Assembly: GCF_900460345.1 (NCBI RefSeq)
Contig: NZ_UHHW01000002.1
Location: forward strand, 930,001 to 994,000
Direction: 5' to 3'
Source of the DNA: Trueperella pyogenes
GTDB lineage: Bacteria > Actinomycetota > Actinomycetes > Actinomycetales > Actinomycetaceae
DNA: 64,000 nt
A program made the translations under genes and the position numbers. The notes under the pieces were generated by a model. That model was not told the origin of the DNA and did no database searches. It was given only the letters and a program-made list of their open reading frames with translations. Below are positions 47,924-55,937 of the stretch, in pieces. Every line of letters starts with the position of its first letter. The first letter of the stretch is position 1.

Positions 47924-48008
47924 GCGCGGGTGGCGGAATAGGCAGACGCGCTAGCTTGAGGTGCTAGTCCACGTATAGTGGGTGGGGGTTCAAGTCCCCC
48001 TCCGCGCA
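47924..48008 (+). tRNA. tRNA-Leu (GAG)
   Basis: 85 nt with a class-II long variable arm. Acceptor GCGCGGG (47924-47930) pairs with TCCGCGC (48001-48007); the anticodon loop TTGAGGT is closed by CTAGC/GCTAG. The anticodon is GAG, reading CUC/CUU leucine codons. CCA is not encoded. It is followed directly by a terminator. Confidence 0.95.
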
Positions 48009-48014
48009 CAGGTG

Positions 48015-48042
48015 AAAAGCCGGTAGAGATACCGGCTTTTTT
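48015..48042 (+). terminator. Rho-independent terminator after tRNA-Leu
   Basis: AAGCCGGTA / TACCGGCTT (9 bp, GAGA tetraloop) followed by a run of six T: a textbook intrinsic terminator, the only one with a U-tract in the window. Confidence 0.95.
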
Positions 48043-48072
48043 CGTACTCCGGCGATGTGGGAGAGTGAAGCT

Positions 48073-48918
48073 ATGAACGCAAGCACAGCGGTTTTCGCTA
48101 TTATCGGCAGGCCGGTGCGCCACTCGAAGTCGCCCGCTCTACACAATGCCGTCTTTGCCCATCTTGGGATCGACGCGGTCTATGTTGCACACGAACCCAC
48201 TGACCTCGGATTGGCGGTCGCAGGTATGCGCGCGTTGGGCTACGCAGGGGCGAACGTGACGATGCCGTTTAAGAGCGCGGCCATCGAGCATGTCGATGTG
48301 TGCTCTGATGCTGCCCGCGAGATGAACGCCGTCAACACCCTCACTTTCCGCGACGGCCTCGTATACGGCGACAACACCGACGGCGCCGGGCTGCTCTCTG
48401 AGATCGAGGCTGCGGGGACGACCGTGGCAGGTAGCCGCGTCCTACTGCTGGGAACTGGGGGAGCGGCGTCGGCGATCTGGACCCAGGCTGCGTTCGACGG
48501 TGCCGCCAGCGTCAGGGTCTTCAACCGGGCCAAGCCCGAGATCGATCAGGTGCGCACCAGGCTCGCCGCGCTCTCGGAGCGAACCGGTTGCGCGCTTACG
48601 CTAGGTGACCTTGCCGAGCGCGCTGCCCTCAAGGAGGCCTGCGAGTGGGCGGATATCATCATCAATGCCACGTCGGTGGGAATGGGCGATCTGGCGGGCC
48701 AGTCGCTGATCGATCCTAGCTGGCTGGCTGCCCGCCACACTGTCGCCGACGTCGTCTACCACCCGCGTGTGACGAAGCTCCTCGACGACGCCGGGGAAGC
48801 CGGCGCCACCACGGTGGAAGGGATCCGCATGCTGTTGGGGCAGGCGGCACTGGCGGAGAAGATCTGGTTGGGCATCGATATGCCGATGGACGTCGCCTAC
48901 CAGGCTGTCAATTCTTAA
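48073..48918 (+). CDS. aroE: Shikimate dehydrogenase
   Basis: 281 residues from ATG 48073, behind GGGAGAGTGAAG. The N-terminal substrate site 'GRPVRHSKSPALHNAVFAH' (with S-K-S-P), the Lys/Asp pair in 'ANVTMPFKSA' and 'VNTLTFRDGLVYGDNTDGAG', and the NADP-binding 'LLLGTGGAASAIW' are all present. It reduces 3-dehydroshikimate in the aromatic pathway. Alone here; no other aro genes nearby. Confidence 0.93.
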   Translation: MNASTAVFAIIGRPVRHSKSPALHNAVFAHLGIDAVYVAHEPTDLGLAVAGMRALGYAGANVTMPFKSAAIEHVDVCSDAAREMNAVNTLTFRDGLVYGDNTDGAGLLSEIEAAGTTVAGSRVLLLGTGGAASAIWTQAAFDGAASVRVFNRAKPEIDQVRTRLAALSERTGCALTLGDLAERAALKEACEWADIIINATSVGMGDLAGQSLIDPSWLAARHTVADVVYHPRVTKLLDDAGEAGATTVEGIRMLLGQAALAEKIWLGIDMPMDVAYQAVNS

Positions 48919-48936
48919 ACCTCGCTGATCCTTCGC

Positions 48937-48942
48937 TACGCT
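48937..48942 (+). promoter_or_regulatory. Leaderless -10 box of the amidotransferase gene
   Basis: TACGCT, six bases, ATG 48949. Confidence 0.5.
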
Positions 48943-48948
48943 GGGACT

Positions 48949-49677
48949 ATGAAGCCGTTCGCTTTCCTTGCAGCACGTCCTTCCCATGCGGTCGACATCC
49001 GCAGGGACGAGTACAACGTAGTCAAGCGCGATGGCAACCTCACCGACGCCGAGCTGGTCTATTTTTCTCTGGAGGATCGACCCACAATCGATCCCAGCGC
49101 GTTTGCTGGCATTATCGTCTCCGGATCGCAGTACGGATTCCGCACAGGTCCAGTAGACAAGTCTGTCGAGCAGATTGCCACAGAAGAGGTCTTGTTTGAG
49201 GTGATGGAGACAGTCCTCGCGCATGACCTGCCCTTCCTGGGCTTGTGCTACGGACACCAGGCGATCGCGCTCGCACTCGGAACTAGACTGAGCGCTGACT
49301 ACGCCGAGGAACTGTCTGCGGTTTCCATCACTGTGACTGACGAGGGCGCTGCTGATCCGATTTTTTCGCAGCTTCCGCCGACGTTTTCGGCGATCGTGGC
49401 ACATAGCGATGCGATCGACGTCGTTCCACGCAATACGGTGGTGCTGGCTACCTCGGATCAATGCCCGGTGCAAGCGATCAGAGTCGGCCGCAACGTCTAC
49501 GGTACCCAGTTCCACCCAGAAATAGACTCGATTGGTGTGGAGCTTCGGCTCAACTACTACGGCGGAGTCTACTTCGCCGCCGATGACATTGAGCGCGTGC
49601 GCGCCCAGACAACTACGCACGATTATTCGGCATGTGCCGCTCTGATCCAGGGATTTGTGGCCCGATACAGGAGGTAA
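48949..49677 (+). CDS. Class I glutamine amidotransferase-like protein
   Basis: 242 residues. The nucleophile elbow LGLCYGHQA and the His/Glu pair in QFHPEIDS define the catalytic triad of class I GATases (GuaA-type). The standalone form resembles GMP-synthase-like amidotransferases of unknown acceptor. It precedes a YbdK-type ligase by two bases and may be in the same transcript, perhaps a shared amide or peptide-ligating reaction; inference only. Confidence 0.88.
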   Translation: MKPFAFLAARPSHAVDIRRDEYNVVKRDGNLTDAELVYFSLEDRPTIDPSAFAGIIVSGSQYGFRTGPVDKSVEQIATEEVLFEVMETVLAHDLPFLGLCYGHQAIALALGTRLSADYAEELSAVSITVTDEGAADPIFSQLPPTFSAIVAHSDAIDVVPRNTVVLATSDQCPVQAIRVGRNVYGTQFHPEIDSIGVELRLNYYGGVYFAADDIERVRAQTTTHDYSACAALIQGFVARYRR

Positions 49678-49679
49678 CG

Positions 49680-50906
49680 ATGAATTTTGCATCTTCGCCG
49701 CGTTCGACGGTTGGCATTGAGTGGGAACTCCAGCTCATCGACCGGGACTCTAACGACCTCAGACAGGCAGCTGACACGGTCTTAGCCAAAACCCGCATGC
49801 TGGATGCCGACACCTCGATGATCAACGGTGAAATGCTACTCAACACCATCGAGCTCGTTACCCGTCCGCACGAGACGATTGGCGGATGCACGGACGACCT
49901 GCGTGAATGTCTTGAGCTCCTCAAGCCTGTGGTCGATCCGATGCGGATCACGCTCACGTCGTCTGGAACTCACCCGTTTGCCAACCCCGTCCATCAGCGC
50001 GTGACTGATTCACAACGATACGCCGAACTCGTGAGCCGCACGCGCTACTGGGGGCGACAAATGCTGCTGTTCGGCACCCATGTGCACGTGGGCATCGAAG
50101 ACCGGGCGAAGGTATTGCCGATCCTGCGCGCCGTGCTCACACGTTCTGCGCAGATACAGGCGGTCACGGCGTCCTCGCCGTTCTGGGACGGGAAGAATAC
50201 CGGATACGCCGATAACCGGGCGATGATATTTCAGCAGCTGCCCACGGCGGGTTTGCCGTACCAATTCACCGAGTGGAGTCAGCTCGAGGAGTATCACGAC
50301 GGGATGATCAAAACCGGCATTATTTCCAATTTCGATGAGGTGCGTTGGGACGTGCGCCCCTCGCCGAAGTTTGGCACGCTGGAATTCCGGGTGGCAGATG
50401 CTGCCACTAATATCGCTGAGGTGGGGATGGTGGCTGCGATTTCGCAGTGCCTGGTCGAATACTTCTCGCGCGAGTACGACGCCGGGCGCACGCTTCCCAA
50501 CCTGCCCACGTGGTATGTCAATGAGAACAAGTGGCGGGCAGCTCGCTATGGCATGGAGGCCACGCTCATTCTTGACGACGCCGGCACGGAGGAGGCCGTC
50601 GGCGACACTCTGGCACAGATGGTTGACGAGCTCACGCCTATTGCGCGCGACCTCGGATGCGTAGAAGAGCTCCATATGATTAACACGGTGCTCGATCTTG
50701 GCGCACCCTACCAGCGTTTCTTGCGGGCCGGTGCGCAGTTCGAGCGCTCTCGTGAAGCCATTGTCGATTTCATGATCGCCGAGATGGAGGCTGGTCACCC
50801 GCTAAATCCGGATACCCTCACGATCGGCGGCATCGCCTTGACCGATAAGGACCACGCCACAGCTTACGACACCACTGAACAAAAGCCCATTAGGAAAGAC
50901 GCATGA
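49680..50906 (+). CDS. YbdK-type carboxylate-amine ligase (glutamate-cysteine ligase-like)
   Basis: 408 residues from ATG 49680, with AGGAGG six bases upstream. The ATP-grasp-like GCS2 fold shows 'VGIEWELQLID' and 'GTHVHVGIED' (conserved G-x-H-V-H-V-G). The subfamily can form gamma-glutamylcysteine weakly or unknown amides. Its end overlaps the M20 peptidase. With the amidotransferase before and the peptidase after, a small peptide or thiol-related pathway is suggested but not shown. Confidence 0.88.
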   Translation: MNFASSPRSTVGIEWELQLIDRDSNDLRQAADTVLAKTRMLDADTSMINGEMLLNTIELVTRPHETIGGCTDDLRECLELLKPVVDPMRITLTSSGTHPFANPVHQRVTDSQRYAELVSRTRYWGRQMLLFGTHVHVGIEDRAKVLPILRAVLTRSAQIQAVTASSPFWDGKNTGYADNRAMIFQQLPTAGLPYQFTEWSQLEEYHDGMIKTGIISNFDEVRWDVRPSPKFGTLEFRVADAATNIAEVGMVAAISQCLVEYFSREYDAGRTLPNLPTWYVNENKWRAARYGMEATLILDDAGTEEAVGDTLAQMVDELTPIARDLGCVEELHMINTVLDLGAPYQRFLRAGAQFERSREAIVDFMIAEMEAGHPLNPDTLTIGGIALTDKDHATAYDTTEQKPIRKDA

Positions 50907-52228
50907 CCGATTACGCCGAAGCCCTCGACATCGCCCAAACACTTATCCGTTTTGACACCTCCAACGACGGGCGAGCCGTCATCGAAAAGCCCGCAGCCGA
51001 TTACGTCATGGATCTCCTTCACGAGGTGGGTCTGGATCCGGTGTACCTTGGCCCGACGCCGGGGCGGCCGTCTGTGATCGTGCGAATCCCAGGGCAAAAG
51101 CAGGGCATCGACATCGATTCTCGAACGGGTGAGCGTCGGGGCGCCGTCGTCATTCACGGGCACACGGACGTCGTACCTGCGGTGGCCGATGATTGGTCTG
51201 TCGACCCGTTTAGCGGCGTTATCAAGGATGGCTTCCTGTGGGGTCGCGGCGCGGTAGATATGAAGAACATGGACGCGATGATTCTTGCCGTGGTGCGCGA
51301 GATTGCGCGGACGGGATACGTGCCCCCGCGGGATCTGATCATCGGTATGTTCGCCGATGAGGAGGCAGGCGGATATCAAGGCTGCCAATGGCTCGTCAAA
51401 CACCATCCGGAGTTGTTTGCGGGAGCCACTCATGCCATCTCCGAGGTCGGCGGATACAACACCTACGTCAACGGGAAGCGAGTCTACTTGCTGCAGACGG
51501 GGGAGAAGGCGCTTTCGTGGTACTCCTTCGAGGCGGAGGGAAAGGCTGGTCACGGATCGCAGGTCAACAACGACAACGCGGTGGCCAAACTCGCCACCGC
51601 TATGGCCGCGATTGCTGGGGAACAATGGCCACTGGCGTTGACCGACACAGTGACGAAACTCTTGGCCGGTACGGCCGATATTGCTGGCTTGCCGTTCGAT
51701 CCTGGCGATGAGGCAACGCTCGAAGCGCTCGTCGATGCACTTGGCCCTGCGCGCGCATACGTGGGAGCCACGCTGCGCACTGGCGCGAATCTGACGTCGT
51801 TCAACGGCGGCTATATGGCCAACGTCATCCCACAGAATGCTAAGGCAACCGCAGATGTTCGGGCTATCCCCGGTACTGAAGAGGCAGTTGCCCAGCGGAT
51901 TGCCGAGCTGACAGAGGGGCTCAACGTTTCCACGCTCTTTGACGCCAAGGGCTACGAGTCGCCCACGGAGGGCTCGTTCGTCGAGGCCATGACCGGCGCC
52001 CTCTTGGCTAACGACCCCGATGCCCATGTTTTGCCTTACCTACTCTCAGCGGGAACAGATAACAAGGCACTTGGCGCGCTCGGTATCATCGGTTACGGTT
52101 TTTCGCCGGTGCGCGTGCCGGAGGGCTTCGATTTTCCTGCGATGTTCCATGGCGTGGACGAACGTGTTCCCGTCGATTCACTAGCATTTGGCGCGCAGAT
52201 CCTGCGCGAGTTTATTGAACGCTTGTAG
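50903..52228 (+). CDS. M20 family metallopeptidase
   Basis: 441 residues. Metal-binding motifs of the M20 family: 'VIHGHTDVVPA' (H, D), 'WGRGAVDMKN' (D), 'ADEEAGG' (catalytic E, metal E) and a C-terminal 'HGVDERVP'. Related to dipeptidases and acetylornithine deacetylases. It starts in an ATGA overlap with the YbdK-like gene, so it is co-translated. Substrate unknown; dipeptide or N-acyl amino acid likely. Confidence 0.92.
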   Translation: MTDYAEALDIAQTLIRFDTSNDGRAVIEKPAADYVMDLLHEVGLDPVYLGPTPGRPSVIVRIPGQKQGIDIDSRTGERRGAVVIHGHTDVVPAVADDWSVDPFSGVIKDGFLWGRGAVDMKNMDAMILAVVREIARTGYVPPRDLIIGMFADEEAGGYQGCQWLVKHHPELFAGATHAISEVGGYNTYVNGKRVYLLQTGEKALSWYSFEAEGKAGHGSQVNNDNAVAKLATAMAAIAGEQWPLALTDTVTKLLAGTADIAGLPFDPGDEATLEALVDALGPARAYVGATLRTGANLTSFNGGYMANVIPQNAKATADVRAIPGTEEAVAQRIAELTEGLNVSTLFDAKGYESPTEGSFVEAMTGALLANDPDAHVLPYLLSAGTDNKALGALGIIGYGFSPVRVPEGFDFPAMFHGVDERVPVDSLAFGAQILREFIERL

Positions 52229-52254
52229 TGGTACAGAAATGGGCAAATGTGGGC

Positions 52255-52260
52255 TAGGCT
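52255..52260 (+). promoter_or_regulatory. Leaderless -10 box of the acidic-protein gene
   Basis: TAGGCT, six bases, ATG 52267. Confidence 0.6.
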
Positions 52261-52266
52261 TCTTAC

Positions 52267-52542
52267 ATGGCTAACGACACACAAGCGGCATTCGACCGGC
52301 TGATTTTCGCACTCCAAGAATTCAACGCGGCCGCGACAGCTGCGCGCGATCCGGAAGAACCATCCGTGCTCGCGGCGGCAGATGCGCTTGCAGACGCATA
52401 CACGGTTTACGACGACGCTATCTACACCCAGTACGGGGTGGACACGCCCCTCGACACGTACGACTACGAGGACTACGAGGAAGACGACCTCGACGACGAG
52501 TTCGACGACGAAGACCTCGAGGAGTTTGACCGCAACGAGTAA
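52267..52542 (+). CDS. Small acidic protein with Asp/Glu/Tyr-rich tail
   Basis: 91 residues. The first 60 are helical ('AFDRLIFALQEFNAAATAAR', 'VLAAADALADAYTVYDDAIY'), the last 30 are almost wholly D/E/Y (YEDYEEDDLDDEFDDEDLEE). Some actinobacterial relatives are labelled primosomal protein without support. It has a leaderless promoter and no ribosome site, which agrees with a real gene. Function unknown; the tail could mimic nucleic acid or bind metal. Confidence 0.7.
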   Translation: MANDTQAAFDRLIFALQEFNAAATAARDPEEPSVLAAADALADAYTVYDDAIYTQYGVDTPLDTYDYEDYEEDDLDDEFDDEDLEEFDRNE

Positions 52543-52545
52543 ACC

Positions 52546-53481
52546 CTAGATTTCTGAAATTGCCTGCGCCACCGGGGCAGGCAGAGGCTCGATTTCTAAG
52601 GACAGCACCTGCTCGAACTGCGCATATGTGCGTGCTCCGATGAGCGCTGTGGTGACCTGCGGCTGATTGAGCAGCCAGGCCAAGGACACGTCAGCCGGCG
52701 TGCGCCCCAATCCATCCGCTGCCTTGACTACCGCTTCGACCATGCGCCGAGGCTTGTCTTCCAGGTATGGATCGACGGTAGCGGAGAGGTGTTCGGTCGC
52801 GGCGCGCGACGTGGCGGGGATAGTGTGGCGATACTTTCCCGTCAGTACCCCGCCGGCGAGCGGAGCCTGCGCGATGATACCGAGGCCGTATTCGCGCGCG
52901 ACGGCCGTCAGGTCGCCCGCTGGCCGACGCTGAAGGACGGAGTACTCCGCGCCAATCGCGGACAGGGCTGGAAGATGGTGGTCCTTGAGGTACTGCGCCG
53001 CGCGTGCGACGCGCCAGGCGGGATGGTTAGCCAGTCCGATATAGCGCGCGGCGCCGCTGCGTACCATCTGTGCGAGGCAATCGAGCTGTTCCTCAATGGC
53101 GATGCGCGGGTCGGGGGCGGCCACCTGAAGCACGTCCACGTATGTAGTTCGCAGTTCGGCCAGCGTCGTATGCAGCGACGCCGTCAGCGCACCGAGCCCG
53201 CCGTTAAACCGCACGCCGTCGTCGTGGTAGAACTCTCCGGCATGCGCGACGACGACGACCTCGGAGCGGTCCACCCCGCCGTCGAAGACCGAACCGAGCA
53301 CCTGCGCAGCGAGGCCGTCGCCGTAGACGGGGGATATATCGATGGTGGTGCCCCCGTGGTCGAGGAGTGCGGCAACCATCTTGTTCGCGTCGTCGATGTC
53401 GGTATCGCGCCCCCAGGTCAGTGTGCCCAAACCGAGGTGGCCCATGCGTAGGCCGCTTGCGCCGAGAAAGGTGTGCTTCAT
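52546..53481 (-). CDS. Aldo/keto reductase-family protein with incomplete catalytic tetrad
   Basis: 311 residues from ATG 53481. The (beta/alpha)8 AKR pattern is clear ('LGLGTLTWGRDTD', 'YIGLANHPAWRVARAAQYL', 'SLAWLLNQPQVTTALIGART'). Of the tetrad, Asp and Tyr occur in DISPVYG, but the Lys position reads VVVVAHAGE instead of ATKxG and the His position reads LQVAAPD instead of LHxPD. The oxidoreductase activity is thus doubtful. It converges with the acidic-protein gene (3 bp between stops) and is divergent to uppP. An upstream start (53667) is rejected, as it lies in uppP. Confidence 0.85.
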   Translation of the reverse strand: MKHTFLGASGLRMGHLGLGTLTWGRDTDIDDANKMVAALLDHGGTTIDISPVYGDGLAAQVLGSVFDGGVDRSEVVVVAHAGEFYHDDGVRFNGGLGALTASLHTTLAELRTTYVDVLQVAAPDPRIAIEEQLDCLAQMVRSGAARYIGLANHPAWRVARAAQYLKDHHLPALSAIGAEYSVLQRRPAGDLTAVAREYGLGIIAQAPLAGGVLTGKYRHTIPATSRAATEHLSATVDPYLEDKPRRMVEAVVKAADGLGRTPADVSLAWLLNQPQVTTALIGARTYAQFEQVLSLEIEPLPAPVAQAISEI

Positions 53482-53488
53482 ATCCCAG

Positions 53489-53494
53489 AGCCTA
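53489..53494 (-). promoter_or_regulatory. Leaderless -10 box of the AKR gene
   Basis: TAGGCT on the minus strand, seven bases from the ATG at 53481. Confidence 0.6.
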
Positions 53495-53520
53495 ACCCAC
53501 GAACGCGGGTGAACACGGTT

Positions 53521-53526
53521 TAGGCT
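53521..53526 (+). promoter_or_regulatory. Leaderless -10 box of uppP
   Basis: TAGGCT, seven bases, GTG 53534. It is divergent from the same hexamer of the AKR gene at 53489-53494. Confidence 0.6.
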
Positions 53527-53533
53527 TGGGCGC

Positions 53534-54370
53534 GTGGGTATTTTTGAAGCGATTATTTTGGGAATTGTGCAGGGCCTCACTGAGTTCTTGCCAATTTCTT
53601 CCTCAGCACACCTTCGCATTGTCGGTGAACTCTTCCCTGCACTGGGCGATCCGGGAGTCACGTTCACGGCCGTGACGCAAATTGGTACAGAGCTGGCGGT
53701 CCTTATTTATTTTAGGAAGGACATCTGCCGTATTATTGCGCGCTGGTTTACGTCCCTGCCTGGTCGGTGGCATTCTACCCCTAAGACTGACCCCGACGCC
53801 CGGATGGGCTGGATCGTCATCCTCGGCTCGATTCCGATCGTCGTGCTCGGGCTGCTCCTCGAAAGCTGGATCGACACGGTCTTTCGTAACCTGTACCTGA
53901 CGGCTCTTATGCTCGCGGTCTTTGCCGTCCTGCTCGGCCTGGCCGATCGGTTCGGCAAGCGAGTGAGGACTTTGGAGGAGATGTCCCTTCGCGACGGCGT
54001 CACGCTCGGTTTCGCTCAAGCCATGGCTCTTGTTCCAGGGGTTTCGCGTTCGGGAGGCACGATCACGGTTGGCCTCGCGCTGGGATACACCCGTTCCGCG
54101 GCTGCCCGGATTTCTTTCTTCCTGGCCGTTCCAGCGGTGCTCGGTTCCGGGTTTTACCGTCTCTTTAGCGACGACGGTACCGGTCCACAGGCTGGTGCTA
54201 TGCCAACGTTCGTGGCTACCGCAACAGCTTTTGCGGTCGGCTACGCTGTTATCGTTGGCTTCCTGAAGCTGGTCGAAACGAAGAACTACTCCCCGTTTGT
54301 CATTTACCGACTCCTGCTAGCGGGCCTGCTTGTCTATCTTCTCGGCGCCGGAGTGATGAGCGCGTATTAA
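53534..54370 (+). CDS. uppP: Undecaprenyl-diphosphatase UppP (BacA)
   Basis: 278 residues from GTG 53534. The two diagnostic motifs are EFLPISSSAH (17-26) and GVSRSGGT; eight membrane helices. It recycles undecaprenyl pyrophosphate in the cell-wall lipid cycle and gives bacitracin resistance. It is followed after 1 bp by a HAD phosphatase. Confidence 0.95.
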   Translation: MGIFEAIILGIVQGLTEFLPISSSAHLRIVGELFPALGDPGVTFTAVTQIGTELAVLIYFRKDICRIIARWFTSLPGRWHSTPKTDPDARMGWIVILGSIPIVVLGLLLESWIDTVFRNLYLTALMLAVFAVLLGLADRFGKRVRTLEEMSLRDGVTLGFAQAMALVPGVSRSGGTITVGLALGYTRSAAARISFFLAVPAVLGSGFYRLFSDDGTGPQAGAMPTFVATATAFAVGYAVIVGFLKLVETKNYSPFVIYRLLLAGLLVYLLGAGVMSAY

Positions 54371-54371
54371 T

Positions 54372-55064
54372 ATGACGAATCCGACTGGCCTGCCAGGTGC
54401 CGTCTTGTTCGATATGGACGGCACACTCACCGACACCGAAAAGCTCTGGTTTGAGGCAGAGACCGAGGTCCTGGCTGACCTCGGGCGCTCCTGGAAGGCC
54501 GGAGACGAGATGGCTGTTATCGGGTTAAATCTCCTCGATGCTAGCCGTTATCTCACGACCTCCCTTGATCTGGAGCTTGAGCCGGCTGAGCTCGCGCGGA
54601 GGCTGACCGACCGTGTGGTCGCCATCGGCAGGCAGAAGGGGATGCCCTGGCGGCCGGGTGCCCTTGAGTTGCTGAAACTAGTGGCTCGCCTGGGGATTCC
54701 AAGCGCGCTTGTCACCGCCTCACATATGCCTTTTGCGCAGCTTGCCTTGGAACAGGCACCAGCCGGAACGCTCAGCGTCGTCGTCACAGGCGATCAGGTG
54801 GAAAACGGCAAACCACACCCACAGCCCTATTTGGAGGCCATCAGTCGGCTAGGTATTCCCGCATATCGCGCGGTTGCTTTCGAAGATTCGATTCACGGGG
54901 TGACCTCGGCAGTGGCTGCAGGAGCGGTGGTCGTCGGGGTGCCGCTCAAAGTTGATATTTCTGGCGTGGCCAACATCACGCTTGTTGACTCACTCAGTGA
55001 CGTCGACGAATACTTCCTCAGCGCCGTTATGACCACTACCGAGGCACCGCCCGCGATCAGTTGA
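54372..55064 (+). CDS. HAD-superfamily phosphatase (beta-phosphoglucomutase-like)
   Basis: 230 residues. Motif I FDMDGTLTDTE, motif II serine/threonine (SALVTASH), the motif III lysine in VENGKPHPQPY and motif IV FEDSIHGVTSA. It has the C1 helical cap typical of phosphoglycolate/sugar-phosphate phosphatases. Starts one base after uppP (TAA-T-ATG), so it is translated with it. Substrate unknown. Confidence 0.85.
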   Translation: MTNPTGLPGAVLFDMDGTLTDTEKLWFEAETEVLADLGRSWKAGDEMAVIGLNLLDASRYLTTSLDLELEPAELARRLTDRVVAIGRQKGMPWRPGALELLKLVARLGIPSALVTASHMPFAQLALEQAPAGTLSVVVTGDQVENGKPHPQPYLEAISRLGIPAYRAVAFEDSIHGVTSAVAAGAVVVGVPLKVDISGVANITLVDSLSDVDEYFLSAVMTTTEAPPAIS

Positions 55065-55887
55065 CGCCTACTTCGGCTGTGAGCAGGTCAGCCACGCCCT
55101 GCGGATCCATCTCGGGGGCCGCGTTGCCAAACGCCGGACAGATGCCCTTGAAATAGCACCAATTGCACAGTGGACCTTTCTTAGGCGCAAAGCTGCCCGC
55201 ATCGACATCAGATCGGATCGAGGACCAGAGCGCGTCAATTTCCATGCCGAGCCCGTCCACATCCTGTGGAATCGGATCGTAGGTGAGCACACGCCCATCT
55301 TTGAGATAAATGAGCTGGGTGCGGGTAGGCAGTACGCCTTCGGCGTGGTACAGCGCCGCGGAATAGAAGCGCATCTGGAAAATCGCCTCCTGCTGGAAGC
55401 GCGGGGAGGGGGACTTGCCCGTCTTATAGTCCACCACTCGAATCTGGCCGTCTGGGGCCCGATCGATGCGGTCAATAATTCCGCGAATTGCTAGTCCCGA
55501 GGGGAGGACCGCGTTGACGAACTCTTCGCGTGCCGCAGGTTGTAAAAACGTGGGGTTTTCCAGTTTGAAATAGTTTGCGATGAGCGTGCGGGCAGAGCCA
55601 AGCCACTCCTGAAGGTGTTGCTCCGACTCGAAAAGTTCGCGAGACTGTGGCGCTTTTTCCACGTGCGCTGCCCACGTGGGTTCTAGCAAGTTCTGAGCGT
55701 GTTCGGGCGTGCGCTCCAGCGCGGGAACATCGTAGAGGTGCTCGAGGACCGCATGGACAAGCGTGCCGCGTAACGCCTCGATCGATGGCGGCTCTGGGAG
55801 CTTATCGATAGCGCGGAAGCGAAATTTAAGTGGACATGACTTATAGTCATTAGCCCGTGAGGGGGAGATAGCAGCGTGACGTTTCAT
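55057..55887 (-). CDS. RecB-like/Cas4-family PD-(D/E)XK exonuclease
   Basis: 276 residues from ATG 55887, with AGGAAG just before. The PD-(D/E)XK core includes 'GLAIRGIIDRIDRAPDGQIRVVDYKTGKSP' (D...DYKTGK). Four cysteines, one in NDYKSCPLKF and three in LCNWCYFKGICPAF, form the [4Fe-4S] site of the Cas4/AddB class. No CRISPR array or cas genes are in the window, so this is the standalone actinobacterial form, likely a DNA repair nuclease. Overlaps the HAD gene's end by 8 bp. Confidence 0.88.
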   Translation of the reverse strand: MKRHAAISPSRANDYKSCPLKFRFRAIDKLPEPPSIEALRGTLVHAVLEHLYDVPALERTPEHAQNLLEPTWAAHVEKAPQSRELFESEQHLQEWLGSARTLIANYFKLENPTFLQPAAREEFVNAVLPSGLAIRGIIDRIDRAPDGQIRVVDYKTGKSPSPRFQQEAIFQMRFYSAALYHAEGVLPTRTQLIYLKDGRVLTYDPIPQDVDGLGMEIDALWSSIRSDVDAGSFAPKKGPLCNWCYFKGICPAFGNAAPEMDPQGVADLLTAEVGVN

Positions 55888-55894
55888 GCTTCCT

Positions 55895-55900
55895 ACCGTA
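55895..55900 (-). promoter_or_regulatory. Leaderless-distance -10 box of the exonuclease gene
   Basis: TACGGT on the minus strand, seven bases from the ATG at 55887. AGGAAG is in the spacer, so a leadered start is possible. Confidence 0.35.
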
Positions 55901-55924
55901 GTGACTGACTCCGACAATTTTTCG

Positions 55925-55930
55925 TAAGAT
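55925..55930 (+). promoter_or_regulatory. Leaderless -10 box of the trmI-arc-dop operon
   Basis: TAAGAT, seven bases, ATG 55938. Confidence 0.55.
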
Positions 55931-55937
55931 TACTTCA

